Below are positions 51,687 to 61,420 of a stretch of 64,000 bases of DNA, piece by piece. A program made the position numbers and the translations under genes. The number at the start of each line of letters is the position of its first letter. The first letter of the stretch is position 1. The notes under the pieces are model-generated. The model worked only from the letters and a program-made list of their open reading frames with translations, did not search any database and was not told the DNA's origin. The DNA comes from Tigriopus japonicus (Eukaryota > Arthropoda > Copepoda > Harpacticoida > Harpacticidae), in the NCBI GenBank assembly GCA_010645155.1, contig CM021321.1, positions 5,225,742 to 5,289,741 of the forward strand, written 5' to 3'.

Positions 51687-53318
51687 TTAGTTTTTCTTTT
51701 GAAAGTAGGAAGTGATGGATTTGGTCTTTTGATTGGTTGGTTGAGCTTTTGGATGATGAGTAGGTCTGGAGGCTAATAGCTCAGAACGAATATCCAAGGG
51801 AAGACTAGCCCAAACTTCCGGATCCCAATCATGGGGGAAGTCGGTCAAAGGGGTGGCTGGGGAACTTAATTTCACTTTTTTGACGTTGGATTGGTAGATT
51901 TCTGCACGAATATCTGGTGGTAGTTGGGATAGCACTTCTTCATTGATAGCCGGGGTTTCATGCGATCGTTTTGGTGGGCGGCTCGATTCAATTTTTGCAG
52001 CCCCCGCCCCAAAATAGTTCTGAATGCTGTTGGAGGTCTCTGCAGGAAAATCACTCACACTAATTCCTAAGAGTGTGAGTTGGTAAGGATTGGACTCATT
52101 GACCATTTTGTCCAAAAGAGAGAGGCAGATATCTACCAATTGAGATTCTTCATGCGGAGGCAAGTCAGGACTAGATTTCAAGCGGTTCATTAAATGTCTC
52201 GATATTTGCGTTTGACGCGATTCCTTCAGCCAACGTCGACCTTTGGCCCGTTCCTTGATCTTGTCACGAGCCGTCACTCGTATCACTCGCGGGATTCGAC
52301 CATCCTCGTAAATGAGTTGGGCCAATCTCCCCAGAAGCCATTTAAGCTTGGCCTTGGATTCGTCGCGGGTGGAGATCACTTTAAAACGGTCCTCTAAACC
52401 AATACTTTGCGGCTTTCCGGACGTCTTGACGGGACTGGGATCGATCCCTTGGCTTAACTGAATCAATCTTTCGGCCATGTCTCGGTCAAACATTTCGGCC
52501 AAATCGGAAATTTTGGCTTCTTGCAGGTCTGTTAAGGTTTCAATCCCGAGCTCGATTAAATTGGCATTAGTAGCACTACCGATACCCGGTATCGCACGTG
52601 GGCTCTTTAGCGTTTGGAGTAAAGACAAGGTTTGACTCGGTAAGAGCATCGTCTGATCATCGGGTTTATGACATCCTCCTACTAATTTCGCCAAGGTCTT
52701 ATTCATCGCGATGCCTGCCGAGGAAGTTAGACCCAACTCTTGTCGAATTTGGGTTCGAATCCGGTCAGCCAAAACCGATCCCAGGGCCAAGCACCGATGC
52801 CACGGATCTAATTCGTCCCATTTGCCCTCCTGAAACACGTGTCCTTGAACGACACACTTTGTATCGGGATCTTTGGATCCTTGGATTTGAGCGTGAACCC
52901 AAGGGGTCACGTCCACAAAGTTCTCGTCCATGCCAAGTCTTTCCACGGCATGAGCGAAGCTCAATGAAGACACGAGCTCAAAGATGCGTTGAGAAAACCG
53001 GCGATACTCGTGGAGATCTTCGCCATTGACCAAGATCAAATCCGGATAAGCTTGGCTTAGGGCTTGAACTGAGCCGGTTTTGGGGATCCCACGGGCTCGT
53101 GCCAAGTAATTGGTGGTGATGACAATTTGCTTCTGTTGAACACCCATGGGTTTGGAGCGTAAGTCGGGATTTCGAACCATTTCCACTTGGGCGTAAAAGC
53201 AATCCAAGTCGATGTGAATAATGATCCGGGGTAAGGAGGCGGGGTCAGGGGCGGTATATTTGGAATGAGGGAATTCCTCTGGGAGAGCAGACCCCCAATC
53301 GGGGTCCTCATCCGACAT
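51687..53318 (-). CDS. POLI: DNA polymerase iota
   Basis: A single exon of 543 residues. Y-family catalytic residues are D37/D39 in IHIDLDCFYAQVEM and D131/E132 in GMDENFVDVT. Palm and fingers continue with GVQQKQIVITTNYLARARGI, and the thumb has the helix-hairpin-helix IPGIGSATNANL. The little finger starts near QSIGLEDRF. The C-terminal tail has two ubiquitin-binding motifs (LSQLPPDIRAEI near 463-474; WASLPLDIRSELL near 503-515). It also has two PIP-like motifs (SIQNYF 431-436; SITSYF near 534-539, almost terminal). Pol iota performs translesion synthesis. It is shorter than the human protein (about 740) because the linker between the core and UBMs is reduced. Confidence 0.95.
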   Translation of the reverse strand: MSDEDPDWGSALPEEFPHSKYTAPDPASLPRIIIHIDLDCFYAQVEMVRNPDLRSKPMGVQQKQIVITTNYLARARGIPKTGSVQALSQAYPDLILVNGEDLHEYRRFSQRIFELVSSLSFAHAVERLGMDENFVDVTPWVHAQIQGSKDPDTKCVVQGHVFQEGKWDELDPWHRCLALGSVLADRIRTQIRQELGLTSSAGIAMNKTLAKLVGGCHKPDDQTMLLPSQTLSLLQTLKSPRAIPGIGSATNANLIELGIETLTDLQEAKISDLAEMFDRDMAERLIQLSQGIDPSPVKTSGKPQSIGLEDRFKVISTRDESKAKLKWLLGRLAQLIYEDGRIPRVIRVTARDKIKERAKGRRWLKESRQTQISRHLMNRLKSSPDLPPHEESQLVDICLSLLDKMVNESNPYQLTLLGISVSDFPAETSNSIQNYFGAGAAKIESSRPPKRSHETPAINEEVLSQLPPDIRAEIYQSNVKKVKLSSPATPLTDFPHDWDPEVWASLPLDIRSELLASRPTHHPKAQPTNQKTKSITSYFQKKN

Positions 53319-53457
53319 GGAGCACGGGATTGATGATCACTTCAATAAACTTGACTTTGGCTTCAAGGTGACATGTGACGATGGCAGAAATTTCCCCGTT
53401 GATCATTTTATGGCAACACTACTTGAGGTGACCAATTAAGTAGTGATGGTAATGAAC

Positions 53458-53564
53458 TAGTGATGTGACTTGGGCAAGTTATGAGTCATCACAGACACCT
53501 AAGCACAAGTTGTTTACAAGCATTACTTGGGCAATACACCAATACATTTGGCAAGTTCAAGGAA
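53458..53564. repeat. partial copy of the 28627 TAGTGATG element
   Basis: About 107 bp closely matching the left end of 28627-29332 (TAGTGATGTGACTTGGGCAA, then ATGAGTCATCACA, TTACTTGGGCAATACACCAA). No right end or target duplication was found downstream, so it looks truncated. Confidence 0.8.
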
Positions 53565-54271
53565 AACTGTCAGATATCGCACACATTGTCAGACTAAAGT
53601 ATTCCGAAATTAGCAAGTGATTTTATTGTGACAATGAATGCGACAAAAGTACAAAGCAATGACACATCTCCTCAAGACTCCATGGTATGTTCTTATTTAA
53701 AGGCTCTGTAGGCGTGGTTGGAGAGAGGTGGAACTTTGATGGGAGGAGAATCAGATGGAAGTATACGTAGAAGTTGGGAACTGAATCCATGTTCGAGAAT
53801 TAGCATTATCACATATTGGCATTGAAATGCGAGGTTCTCACACTCCACATTCTCAAACCTTTTTTCAGTAATTTTGCTTCAAATTTCTGTGGCTGCTCTC
53901 ATCGTCACGCTGTCCCAAGTTTTCCTATGAACGTTACACAGTTTGAAAATCCACGAACATAAGTGCCATGAACATAAACAAATCCAAGTAGATAGCAAAT
54001 ACTGATGGGAAACAAACCAAGAACAAACAAAGACTAACAAACGACAGCATACCAAACAAATAGAAATCACAAACTTGATTTGCTAAGGGTGATATTAACT
54101 CCTAAAATGTGATGTTTCATGGCAGTTTTTATCCTATTTCAATTGACTGAAAACCTGATGATTTTAAGTAACTATAAAATGGAGAAAGTAAATGATTCCA
54201 TATTGAACAAATTTCATCTTTATATTTAGAACTTGTTAGAATTTTGGGATTGATCAGTTGTAAATGTTTTA
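53565..54271. other. intergenic, nothing recognised
   Basis: 0.7 kb of AT-rich DNA upstream of POLI and the truncated repeat. No gene or paired repeat seen. Confidence 0.4.
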
Positions 54272-54519
54272 GGGAGGAGATGTGGTGTTGTGGTTAGCGC
54301 AGTTTCCTTTAGTGAGAGAGGTCCCAGGTTCGATTCTCCTCCCCGACCTTTCTCAAGGAAACTTTTAGACGTTAATCCACACCCACAGACGGAGAACCAT
54401 TCTGATACCGGACTTGAAATTGCCTATCGGAAATGATTTGGACGATGTGATGGCTGGCTTCGCTGGCCGGGCGAGGCTCAACCCTCTGACCCTAGCACCA
54501 ACAATCCAAAAAAAAAAAA
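54272..54519 (+). mobile_element. tRNA-derived SINE
   Basis: The head resembles a tRNA gene with an A box around 54282-54298 (GTGGTGTTGTGGTTAGCGC) and a B box GGTTCGATTCT at 54327-54337. A tRNA-unrelated body of about 160 bp ends in a 12-A tract (54508-54519). The head does not fold into a complete, functional cloverleaf with a clear anticodon arm, so it is a SINE rather than a tRNA gene. AAATGT on both sides may be a short target duplication. Confidence 0.78.
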
Positions 54520-55207
54520 TGTGAAGAGTATTTTATTGTTTTGAATTTCATTGGCTGGCTCCAAGATATTGCATTTTTGCTGAATTTTTCTTCATGTCAA
54601 AATAAATGCAGGCTAGATAAACTTGTTTTCAAAATGCAGGGAAAACAAACTCTGAAATTCTTGTTAAGTGTTTTTGTGCTTTTTGTCTTAGCTATGATAC
54701 TGTTGCTCAATTTGTGTGGCCAACTTCAAGAAGCCAATTGGCTTACAATCAAAACTTGATATCTGCTCCTGTTCATACAAATTGGGGAAAAGTAAAATCC
54801 ATTTAAAAGAGGGGCAACATTTTCAAACCTACATGATTACCATATTCAGCTTTCATCTCCTAAATTTCAAGCATCAATTGGTTATTGAAATGGGTTTACT
54901 ATTAATGTGCCTGCAATGACCACTGTGGATAGAATTTGAAAACCTTCATTTGCAAGGCAAAGATAAATCTACTTGGCAATGAGTTTAATAATTGAATGAA
55001 TTGAACAAAAAAAATACAATTAGTTCTTCAAGAAAAATTTGTATCTAGAAAGTGCCAAATGTGTGGCATGTTTTGGAAACCCTGATTGACTTAGCCAGCC
55101 ACTCAGGTATGTTTATTTACATTAGCTTCTCTGTACGTGGATTTTGAAGCTGTGTAACGTTCATAAAGTTTTCCCAGCCGGTTGTTGTGTTTTTCTTCAA
55201 TTCAATC
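54520..55207. other. intergenic, nothing recognised
   Basis: 0.69 kb AT-rich. Short frames here have no recognisable domains. Confidence 0.4.
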
Positions 55208-55215
55208 AACAAAAC

Positions 55216-55512
55216 CACAGGCCATATAATGACTCGCTTCGTGCGAGAAAAGGGTGGACAACTTTGCTTTGTCAGCTGAAACATAACACTAAACCCTAAA
55301 ATGGTAGAAATTTCGAACATTTCAAAAACTTGCCAGCGTGGCCAAATCCTAAACGAACTCTATGTACCGTACGTACTTTGTTCTCCACGCGATCGAGCGT
55401 CGTTACTTCTAACCACGGGGTCGCCCTGAGATTTTCGAAGCTAGCGCAGCTGGGCCAAGTGCTCTCGCCGACGGCAGGGTCCAAGCAACATCTAGCCATT
55501 ACATGATCTGTG
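55216..55512. mobile_element. 297-bp CACAG-ended MITE, copy 2
   Basis: An exact 8-bp duplication aacaaaac lies at 55208-55215 and 55513-55520. The ends CACAGGCCATATAATGAC and (inward) CACAGATCATGTAATGGC match copy 1 at 41598-41911, as does the whole interior with small indels. No coding capacity. Confidence 0.88.
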
Positions 55513-55599
55513 AACAAAACGCCTCTGACAGTCTGACTGACTGAATGACTGACTGTCACTTACACTCATGAACTGGATTGAATGAATTAAACAAATGCG

Positions 55600-56036
55600 G
55601 GTAATGGTGACGATGTGAGGTCCGGACGAAAGAACAACAAATCAGCGTTGCCAGATATTTCCAAATCAAAAATTTGAAAGTGAAAAATGGCAAATGCCAT
55701 AGATAACACTTCTTCTTGTTCATGTTCTACTTTCAAAATAGATGCAAAGATTGCCCCAACGAAAATGCTTTAGTACCAGATTCTAGATTATTAATGAGTC
55801 TTTTTTTTATCTCACATTCCTTCTTTTAAGTAAATCTAGAACGTCTGAATTGTTTTAAATCAATACTTTTGGTTTCCAAATTCGTTTGTTCAAGTGCAAA
55901 GCATGATTTAACACAATTTGTTTCTGTCAAACCAAATTTGGCTTTTTTCTTGATGTCTTTTTGACATGACGGGATCGAAAATTTCTGGCAACACTCGTTC
56001 GCTCTTTCGTCCGGACCTCAAATCGTCACCATAACC
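55600..56036. mobile_element. 437-bp MITE with GGTNATGGTGACGAT ends
   Basis: An exact 8-bp duplication caaatgcg lies at 55592-55599 and 56037-56044. The terminal inverted repeats run for about 35 bp: GGTAATGGTGACGATGTGAG and (inward) GGTTATGGTGACGATTTGAG, then GTCCGGACGAAAGA on both. GTTGCCAGA follows on both arms. It has an 8-bp duplication but not CAGGG ends, so the superfamily is uncertain. No ORF. Confidence 0.85.
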
Positions 56037-56270
56037 CAAATGCGTGGATGAGTAACACATTCGTCATTGTCCCAAGTATGCCTTTGGTGCCATCGTTGTG
56101 ATCTCATTTCCCCATTCCATCAACACCTTATGATTATCTCACTGCCAATCTCATCCCCGGGTCTATCTCCATTATCTCTCTCTCTCTTTCTCTGTTCTGC
56201 GGCTTGAATGATTTAGCCGGCCAATTTCGAGTCGTCCATTCAAATCAGGCGTGGCTCGCTCGAGAACAAG

Positions 56271-57380
56271 ATGGTTCGAAATCGCCTGGATGAGCTTCAT
56301 TCGCAATCGAAGCATGCTCCCATCTCTGAGGAGGAGGAAATGGCTCCTCTTCACAAGGAAGAGAAGAAACGGGCCAATGAAGAAGCCAAGACAGGCGGAG
56401 CTCAATGTGAGAGCTTTGCCCAATTTTTAGCCCGATTCGAGGAGGTCGTCAAGAAGATCGACAAGATCCAGTCCAATGCCGACGAGATTCGGTCCTTGCA
56501 GAAGAGTTTGCTCATGGCCACGCACAAAGACGAGGCCAAGGAAGCCCGCATGAATGATCTCATCCACGAGAATAAAGGGTTAGCGCAAGCCGTGAGAAAC
56601 ACAATTAAAAAAGATCAAGAGCGATTGGAGAGTACCCATTCACCCAAAAAGATGACCCAGACTCAGAATCAAGAGTATCGCATCAAGAAGACGCAGGTTA
56701 ACACGCAATCTAAACGGTTCTATGATATCTGGACAGCGTATAATAATCAGCAGGTCGAGTTTCGCGACAAATCGAAACAGCTCTTGGTGAAACGATGCAA
56801 GATTACGAATAAGCACCTTAGCGAGGACCAAATTGAGACCATGTTGGATGAAGGGAACACGGCCGTGTTTGCCAAAAGTATCTTGGATCAAGAGAACTTA
56901 GCTCGACAGCAACTCTCGGATTTGCACGATCGCCATGACGAGCTCATCAAATTGGAGCGTTCCATCAAAGAGGTGCATGACATGTTTCTCGAGATCGCGC
57001 ATTTAGTGGCTGATCAAGGTGAAATGATCGATAGTATCGAGCGGAACATCATGGACGCCGGTATGAACGCCGAGGCTGGGCGAGGGCATCTTCAGAAAGC
57101 CGAAAACTACCAAATATCGGCTCGCAAGAAAAAAATCTGTCTGTTTAGTACACTGGGTGTGATTGTGCTCATAATGATCATCGTGATCCTAATCGAATTT
57201 GGTTTGTTTAGTGGGGGCAGTGATTCTGAAACTATTGTCCGGACAATAATTGAGGAAAGAGTGGTGTATGTAACGGCAACCACTACTACAACTAGTACTT
57301 CCACGACCATGTCATCATCGACCACGACAGACACCCCGACCACTTCTCAACCCACTCAATCTACTACGGCCGTTCCTTAG
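56271..57380 (+). CDS. syntaxin (plasma-membrane Qa-SNARE) with a C-terminal Thr-rich tail
   Basis: 369 residues, one exon. The Habc region is about 46-165. The SNARE motif spans about 222-285 with the zero-layer glutamine Q249 in EVHDMFLEIAHLVADQGEMIDSIE, very close to syntaxin-1. YQISARKKKI marks the membrane-proximal linker, and the transmembrane helix is 289-311. Syntaxins normally end within a few residues of the helix. Here 58 more residues follow, including a Thr/Ser-rich run (about 335-367), which would be extracellular or luminal. The role is vesicle fusion at the plasma membrane, with SNAP-25-type and VAMP partners and Munc18 regulation. Whether it is a syntaxin-1 or -4 orthologue is open. 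Confidence 0.93.
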   Translation: MVRNRLDELHSQSKHAPISEEEEMAPLHKEEKKRANEEAKTGGAQCESFAQFLARFEEVVKKIDKIQSNADEIRSLQKSLLMATHKDEAKEARMNDLIHENKGLAQAVRNTIKKDQERLESTHSPKKMTQTQNQEYRIKKTQVNTQSKRFYDIWTAYNNQQVEFRDKSKQLLVKRCKITNKHLSEDQIETMLDEGNTAVFAKSILDQENLARQQLSDLHDRHDELIKLERSIKEVHDMFLEIAHLVADQGEMIDSIERNIMDAGMNAEAGRGHLQKAENYQISARKKKICLFSTLGVIVLIMIIVILIEFGLFSGGSDSETIVRTIIEERVVYVTATTTTTSTSTTMSSSTTTDTPTTSQPTQSTTAVP

Positions 57381-57591
57381 TCGGCAAACCGCCATTTCTA
57401 ATTATTCCGCAGAAAATGTCCTTTGCTTGTTGAATAAGTCATCATCGTTGCCATCATGATAATTTGCGACAAGTTACTGCGCTTTATTCGCATCATAACC
57501 ATACTTCCAACGGGGCTTGAACTCATGCTCTCGTGACAGTCATTAAAAATGATGTTGAAATGCTTTACACCAGAATAGTTATCTATGCCTT

Positions 57592-58179
57592 CTAACCAAT
57601 TAAATGTTCCGTTTCCGCTACATCTATTTCATGAGCGTCTTTTGACGGGCTTTTTGTTTTTGCCTCTTCCACTTGCCCCGAATCCGAAGTCGATTCATCC
57701 TCAGTTGGTAGGCTAAGGTGAAAAACCACGCCCAAAACCACGCTAAGGCAATAAAAGATCGCCAAGACTGTGAAGTGAAAAGCCAAAATCTTTGAAACTT
57801 TGATCAAGCTCGTGTCATTCTGAACTTGGTCCGCATCCCATTGAAAAATGGCCAAGATAATGAACCCTAAGCATCCCAAGCTATCTAGAAAGGGACCCAT
57901 GAATCGGCTAAGTGGAAATCGCTGGCTTTGTAAATCCAGGACAATTAGGATATTCGCAAACATGAAGAAATACATGGCGAACTCTCGGAATCGGATCATG
58001 GTTCCGATGTTCCCATCGATGAGAATAGCAAAAGGGTCGTTGATCGCATTGATGTGAGCTTGTGGATTACTATTTAAATATCCACCACATGCGGCAAGTA
58101 TCAAGGAGGAAGCTCCAAGGGCGATTTGGCCGAGTTTAATACGGCGAATACTTCGGATTAGGGTTGATAAACTTGGCAT
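57592..58179 (-). CDS. four-transmembrane protein of unknown function
   Basis: 195 residues. Four hydrophobic helices lie at about 17-35, 66-84, 96-115 and 128-152, with short loops. A charged, Ser/Glu-rich cytosolic-type tail (about 157-195) ends in TEHLIG. A tetraspan topology with both ends inside is plausible. I do not recognise the family; there are no tetraspanin CCG or claudin W-GLW-C-C motifs. Coherent composition and neighbouring orphan structure support a real gene. Confidence 0.7.
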   Translation of the reverse strand: MPSLSTLIRSIRRIKLGQIALGASSLILAACGGYLNSNPQAHINAINDPFAILIDGNIGTMIRFREFAMYFFMFANILIVLDLQSQRFPLSRFMGPFLDSLGCLGFIILAIFQWDADQVQNDTSLIKVSKILAFHFTVLAIFYCLSVVLGVVFHLSLPTEDESTSDSGQVEEAKTKSPSKDAHEIDVAETEHLIG

Positions 58180-58410
58180 GAGGAACGTTTTCTCTCGCGC
58201 TCATTTAATCATTCGATGAATTAGCGCAAGGAATTCGACAAGTATGCTTAAGGTTTTAACCAGAATGAGGTTTTATGGGTACGAGTATGGTTAAAAAAAC
58301 AACAATAAATGAATACATTCCTAAATAAATTTTATTAGTTTTTTTCTACATTGGTCAATGTAAAAATTCACAGATGTGATAATACTGAATGCGTGCGTTA
58401 TTAGAAACGC

Positions 58411-59278
58411 TTAATTGCACGGATTCAAGCAACACTGCAAACTGACATCGTCACTGCCCTCTGGTGCGTGCACTTCATGAATGCTGATCTGAAAAGAAAA
58501 ACAGAAACATTGAACTAAAACTTTTGGATTATGGTCAAAGGCCACTAATCGTTTTCATCACTAAATGGACAAAATGGCGTCATACCACACAATTCAGCCA
58601 CTTATGATTAAAAGAGAAGGTTCTTCACTAAGAACTACTTGGAATTAGGAAAGTTTAGGAATGTATTATTTGTTTCTGGACTGTGCACTTGGTGATAAGT
58701 AGAACTGTAAGAATGCTTTGTAGACGTCAAACTTTTTTGGCTATTATCAAGGGAATCATAGGTAATTGAAATCGCGAGTCAAGAAACTAATTTGAATTAT
58801 AATAAAAGAATAACTAATATCGAAGCAAACAACTAATTCTAGTTGATCAATTTTAAACAGTTTGATGTTGCCCAACATGGCAGGCTACTAGCTCTGTTTT
58901 GGCAGATCTTTATCCTAGCGTAAAAGGCAGTGATTGTCAACTGGATCCGATTGTCATTAGATCAGATTATTTTTTTTTTACCTCACGCTCTTGCTGGTCT
59001 TGATTTTCCGCTCTCTGAATGGTTTCTGAGCATTCATCTTGATTTGCATGGATCGGTTGTTCCTGATTCTCCAATTGTTCTTCAAGCTGTTGACCATGGT
59101 CGTGAAAGTACTCATGATGTTGGCCCATCACCAAATTGTACGGAGGAGGTGGAGTTTCTAAGTGCACACTGACAGCTCCAACCTCTTGGTCGGCCTTCTT
59201 AAAGGGTAAAATAGCATTACCAAAGTTTATTATGGCCTGACCAAGAGCTGTTCGAGCTCTCATGAGGACTTGAGCCAT
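58411..59278 (-). CDS. small two-exon orphan protein with PPPPY motif
   Basis: Exons 58982-59278 and 58411-58488 (GAG|gtaaaa ... ttttcag|ATCAGC, phase 0) give 124 residues. The N-terminus is mildly amphipathic (MAQVLMRARTALGQAIINFG), followed by a TPPPPYNL segment (residues about 42-49) that fits a PPxY WW-domain ligand. A Gln/Glu-rich middle follows. The second exon ends QCCLNPCN, a cysteine-rich tail. AATAAA is present about 85 bp past the stop on the coding strand, and an acceptor (tttttccag) about 20 bp upstream of the ATG implies a leader intron. I do not recognise the family. The exon join is inferred only from splice sites and phase. Confidence 0.62.
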
Positions 59279-59299
59279 GCTCTTGACAAGACATGAATA

Positions 59300-60269
59300 C
59301 CTGGAAAAATGAAACAAAATTGTTGTTCGGCCAAGACTTCATGAAAAGGTCGCTTAAAAAAGTCGTTTCATTACCTAACACAATCATCAAAAATTTCAGT
59401 ATGATGTTAAACGTTTTTCTCATTTTACCTTGAATAAGCTTTTGAATATTCTTGACATTGTTACACATGGTTTTGAAAAATTAATGCCAAGTTCATTAAA
59501 ACTACAAAAAACTGTTGAAATTGTTTATTCCATTATGAAAACGCTTCCCCACCATCATAAGGTTGGGAAAACCCCACAATCAACACTAAACCAATTAGCA
59601 TATACTGTTTGAGATTATAAAAGAGAAAAATGCTACGTTTCAAATTTATGATTTGACACACGTTAAAGCCAAAATCTCAGCCCCCCCCCTTCAGCAGTGC
59701 AAACCTTCTACAGTTTCATATCATTTTAACAATGGATGGGATCATGCCAGGATTTATTGGTTCCCCGGGATGTGTAAAATTAACTAAAATCGTTGACAGC
59801 GAAGTTCCGAATCATCTTCATTATGGATTTTGAGCTAAAGCTTGATCTTTCATCCTTCACTATGATTTACAGGGCGAATTGGCAAAGGCTAGCATCTGAT
59901 ATACTGATGGATTTCGAGTTCAAATTATGCCATACTTTTGCCATTTTGGTCCTTACGGGTCAAAAACTTTACCACTACTAAACTTCTTAAAGGGCAAAAC
60001 ACCTACAATCAATAAATATAATACAATAAGTGTAATCTCCAAGTAAAATATGGCAGCACTGCCAACTGGAAATCCATTCTTATAACTACCACTCGAAATC
60101 GAACTCCATATAGTTCGAGTGTTGCCTTATTGGTCCTTGTTTAGGTCTTTGTTCAAAAACTTTATAACAACCCGCCTTTTGTAATACCAACTACACTTTG
60201 AGTAAAAAGTGGCAACACTCCCAACTCGAAACCTATCAGGCTATCACTAATCTGATAGTCTAGTCAAAG
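59300..60269. other. intergenic with degenerate repeats
   Basis: About 1 kb. TTGGTCCTTxxxGGTC...CAAAAACTTTA occurs twice (about 59946-59970 and 60133-60164), and GGCA(G/A)CACT(G/C)CCAACT twice (about 60053-60066 and 60211-60224), suggesting an old tandem or dispersed repeat. A poly-C run is at about 59680-59688. No gene seen. Confidence 0.45.
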
Positions 60270-61080
60270 AGGACGGTATTATGTGGAGGGGGATCAAGCG
60301 AGGGGGTGTTATTGCGTTGGTGTGAATTTTCCTGTGTGATAGCCTGGAGTTAATGAAGAATTCCAATATAATTCGGATTAATGTCGTTTTATTGACATAA
60401 GTAATAAACAAAAGTCCACAAGGATTCAATGAGCAATCATTTGATGCCCAATTGATGTCTCTCAAAGAATTCAAACTGTGTTGTTTCATTGTGTTAAGAC
60501 AAATATCTTCAAACTCCTAATCTACTGACTTGCTTTGTGATAGTGATTGTCCACCTTTTGTTGAAAGCAACATGGTTTTTATCATTGTGGTTGTTTAAGG
60601 GCATTTTTCGTTTCGTAGAATACTAAAAAAATCTGCTTTGTATCTTTTTTCAACATTTTACAGTCTCCTTTTAGCTTTAGAACCCCAACTAAGTGCTGAA
60701 AACAAAGACAGAGAAGAACATTCATATCATTGTACAAAGGGAAGAATGTCCTAGAACTATCCCAATGATAAAAACAATGTTGCTTTCAACAAAAGATGGA
60801 CAATCACTATCACAAAGCAAGTCAGTATATCAGAAGTTTGAAGATATTTGACTAAACCAATGAAACAACACAATTTCAATTCTTTAAGAGACATCAATTG
60901 GGCATCACATGATTGCTCATTGAATCCTTTTGGACTTTTGTTGTATGACTTATGTCAATAAAACGACATTACTTCGAATCATATTGGACTTCTTCATTAA
61001 CTCCAGGCTATTACGCATGAAAATTCACACCAACGCGGTAACGCGCTCTCGCTCGATACCACTCCACATAATACCGTCCT
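60270..61080. repeat. 811-bp near-palindrome (two arms of about 318 bp)
   Basis: Arm 1 (60270-60587) is repeated in inverted form in arm 2 (60763-61080) around a spacer of about 175 bp. Matching landmarks include AGGACGGTATTATGTGGAG at the outer ends, GACATCAATTGGGCATC / its complement mid-arm, and TTTTGTTGAAAGCAACAT at the inner ends. The arms differ by scattered substitutions. No clear target duplication was found at the outer edges. It could be a foldback transposon with very long inverted repeats, and if transcribed it would form a long hairpin. Confidence 0.88.
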
Positions 61081-61420
61081 CCTTGGCGTGACAAATCACG
61101 GCAAAGATAATTTACCCATAATGGTAATCTTGATATCTTGATTAAATGAAAGTAAAACATGTTCTTTCAACACAAGCTAAGCAGAGATTGTGGGATTGAA
61201 AGACGTCATAAAAATTCTATTTTTATAACCCTTCATGGGGAGTGTCTGTATTCCGGTTCCGTGTTGGACTCTGAAGTTCGGGATAGTTCGGTTTGGCTTT
61301 GACTCGGTTCAATTAACTCGAAACTCGAAAACTTGCTCGAAATCCATCACTTGTTTTTATTTGTTTGTCTCTTTGAATTGATAAATCTCCGCAAGTGTTC
61401 GGGCCAAGTCGATCGGACAA
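61081..61420. other. PAF1 upstream region
   Basis: 340 bp presumed to contain the PAF1 promoter and 5' UTR. No distinct motif recognised. Confidence 0.4.

Noticed and set aside
57495..57590. tRNA-like segment on the minus strand (GAGTTCAAGCCCC with upstream CTGGTGTAAAGC)
   Set aside because: Too degenerate for a functional tRNA and lacks a clear acceptor stem; at most an old SINE head.
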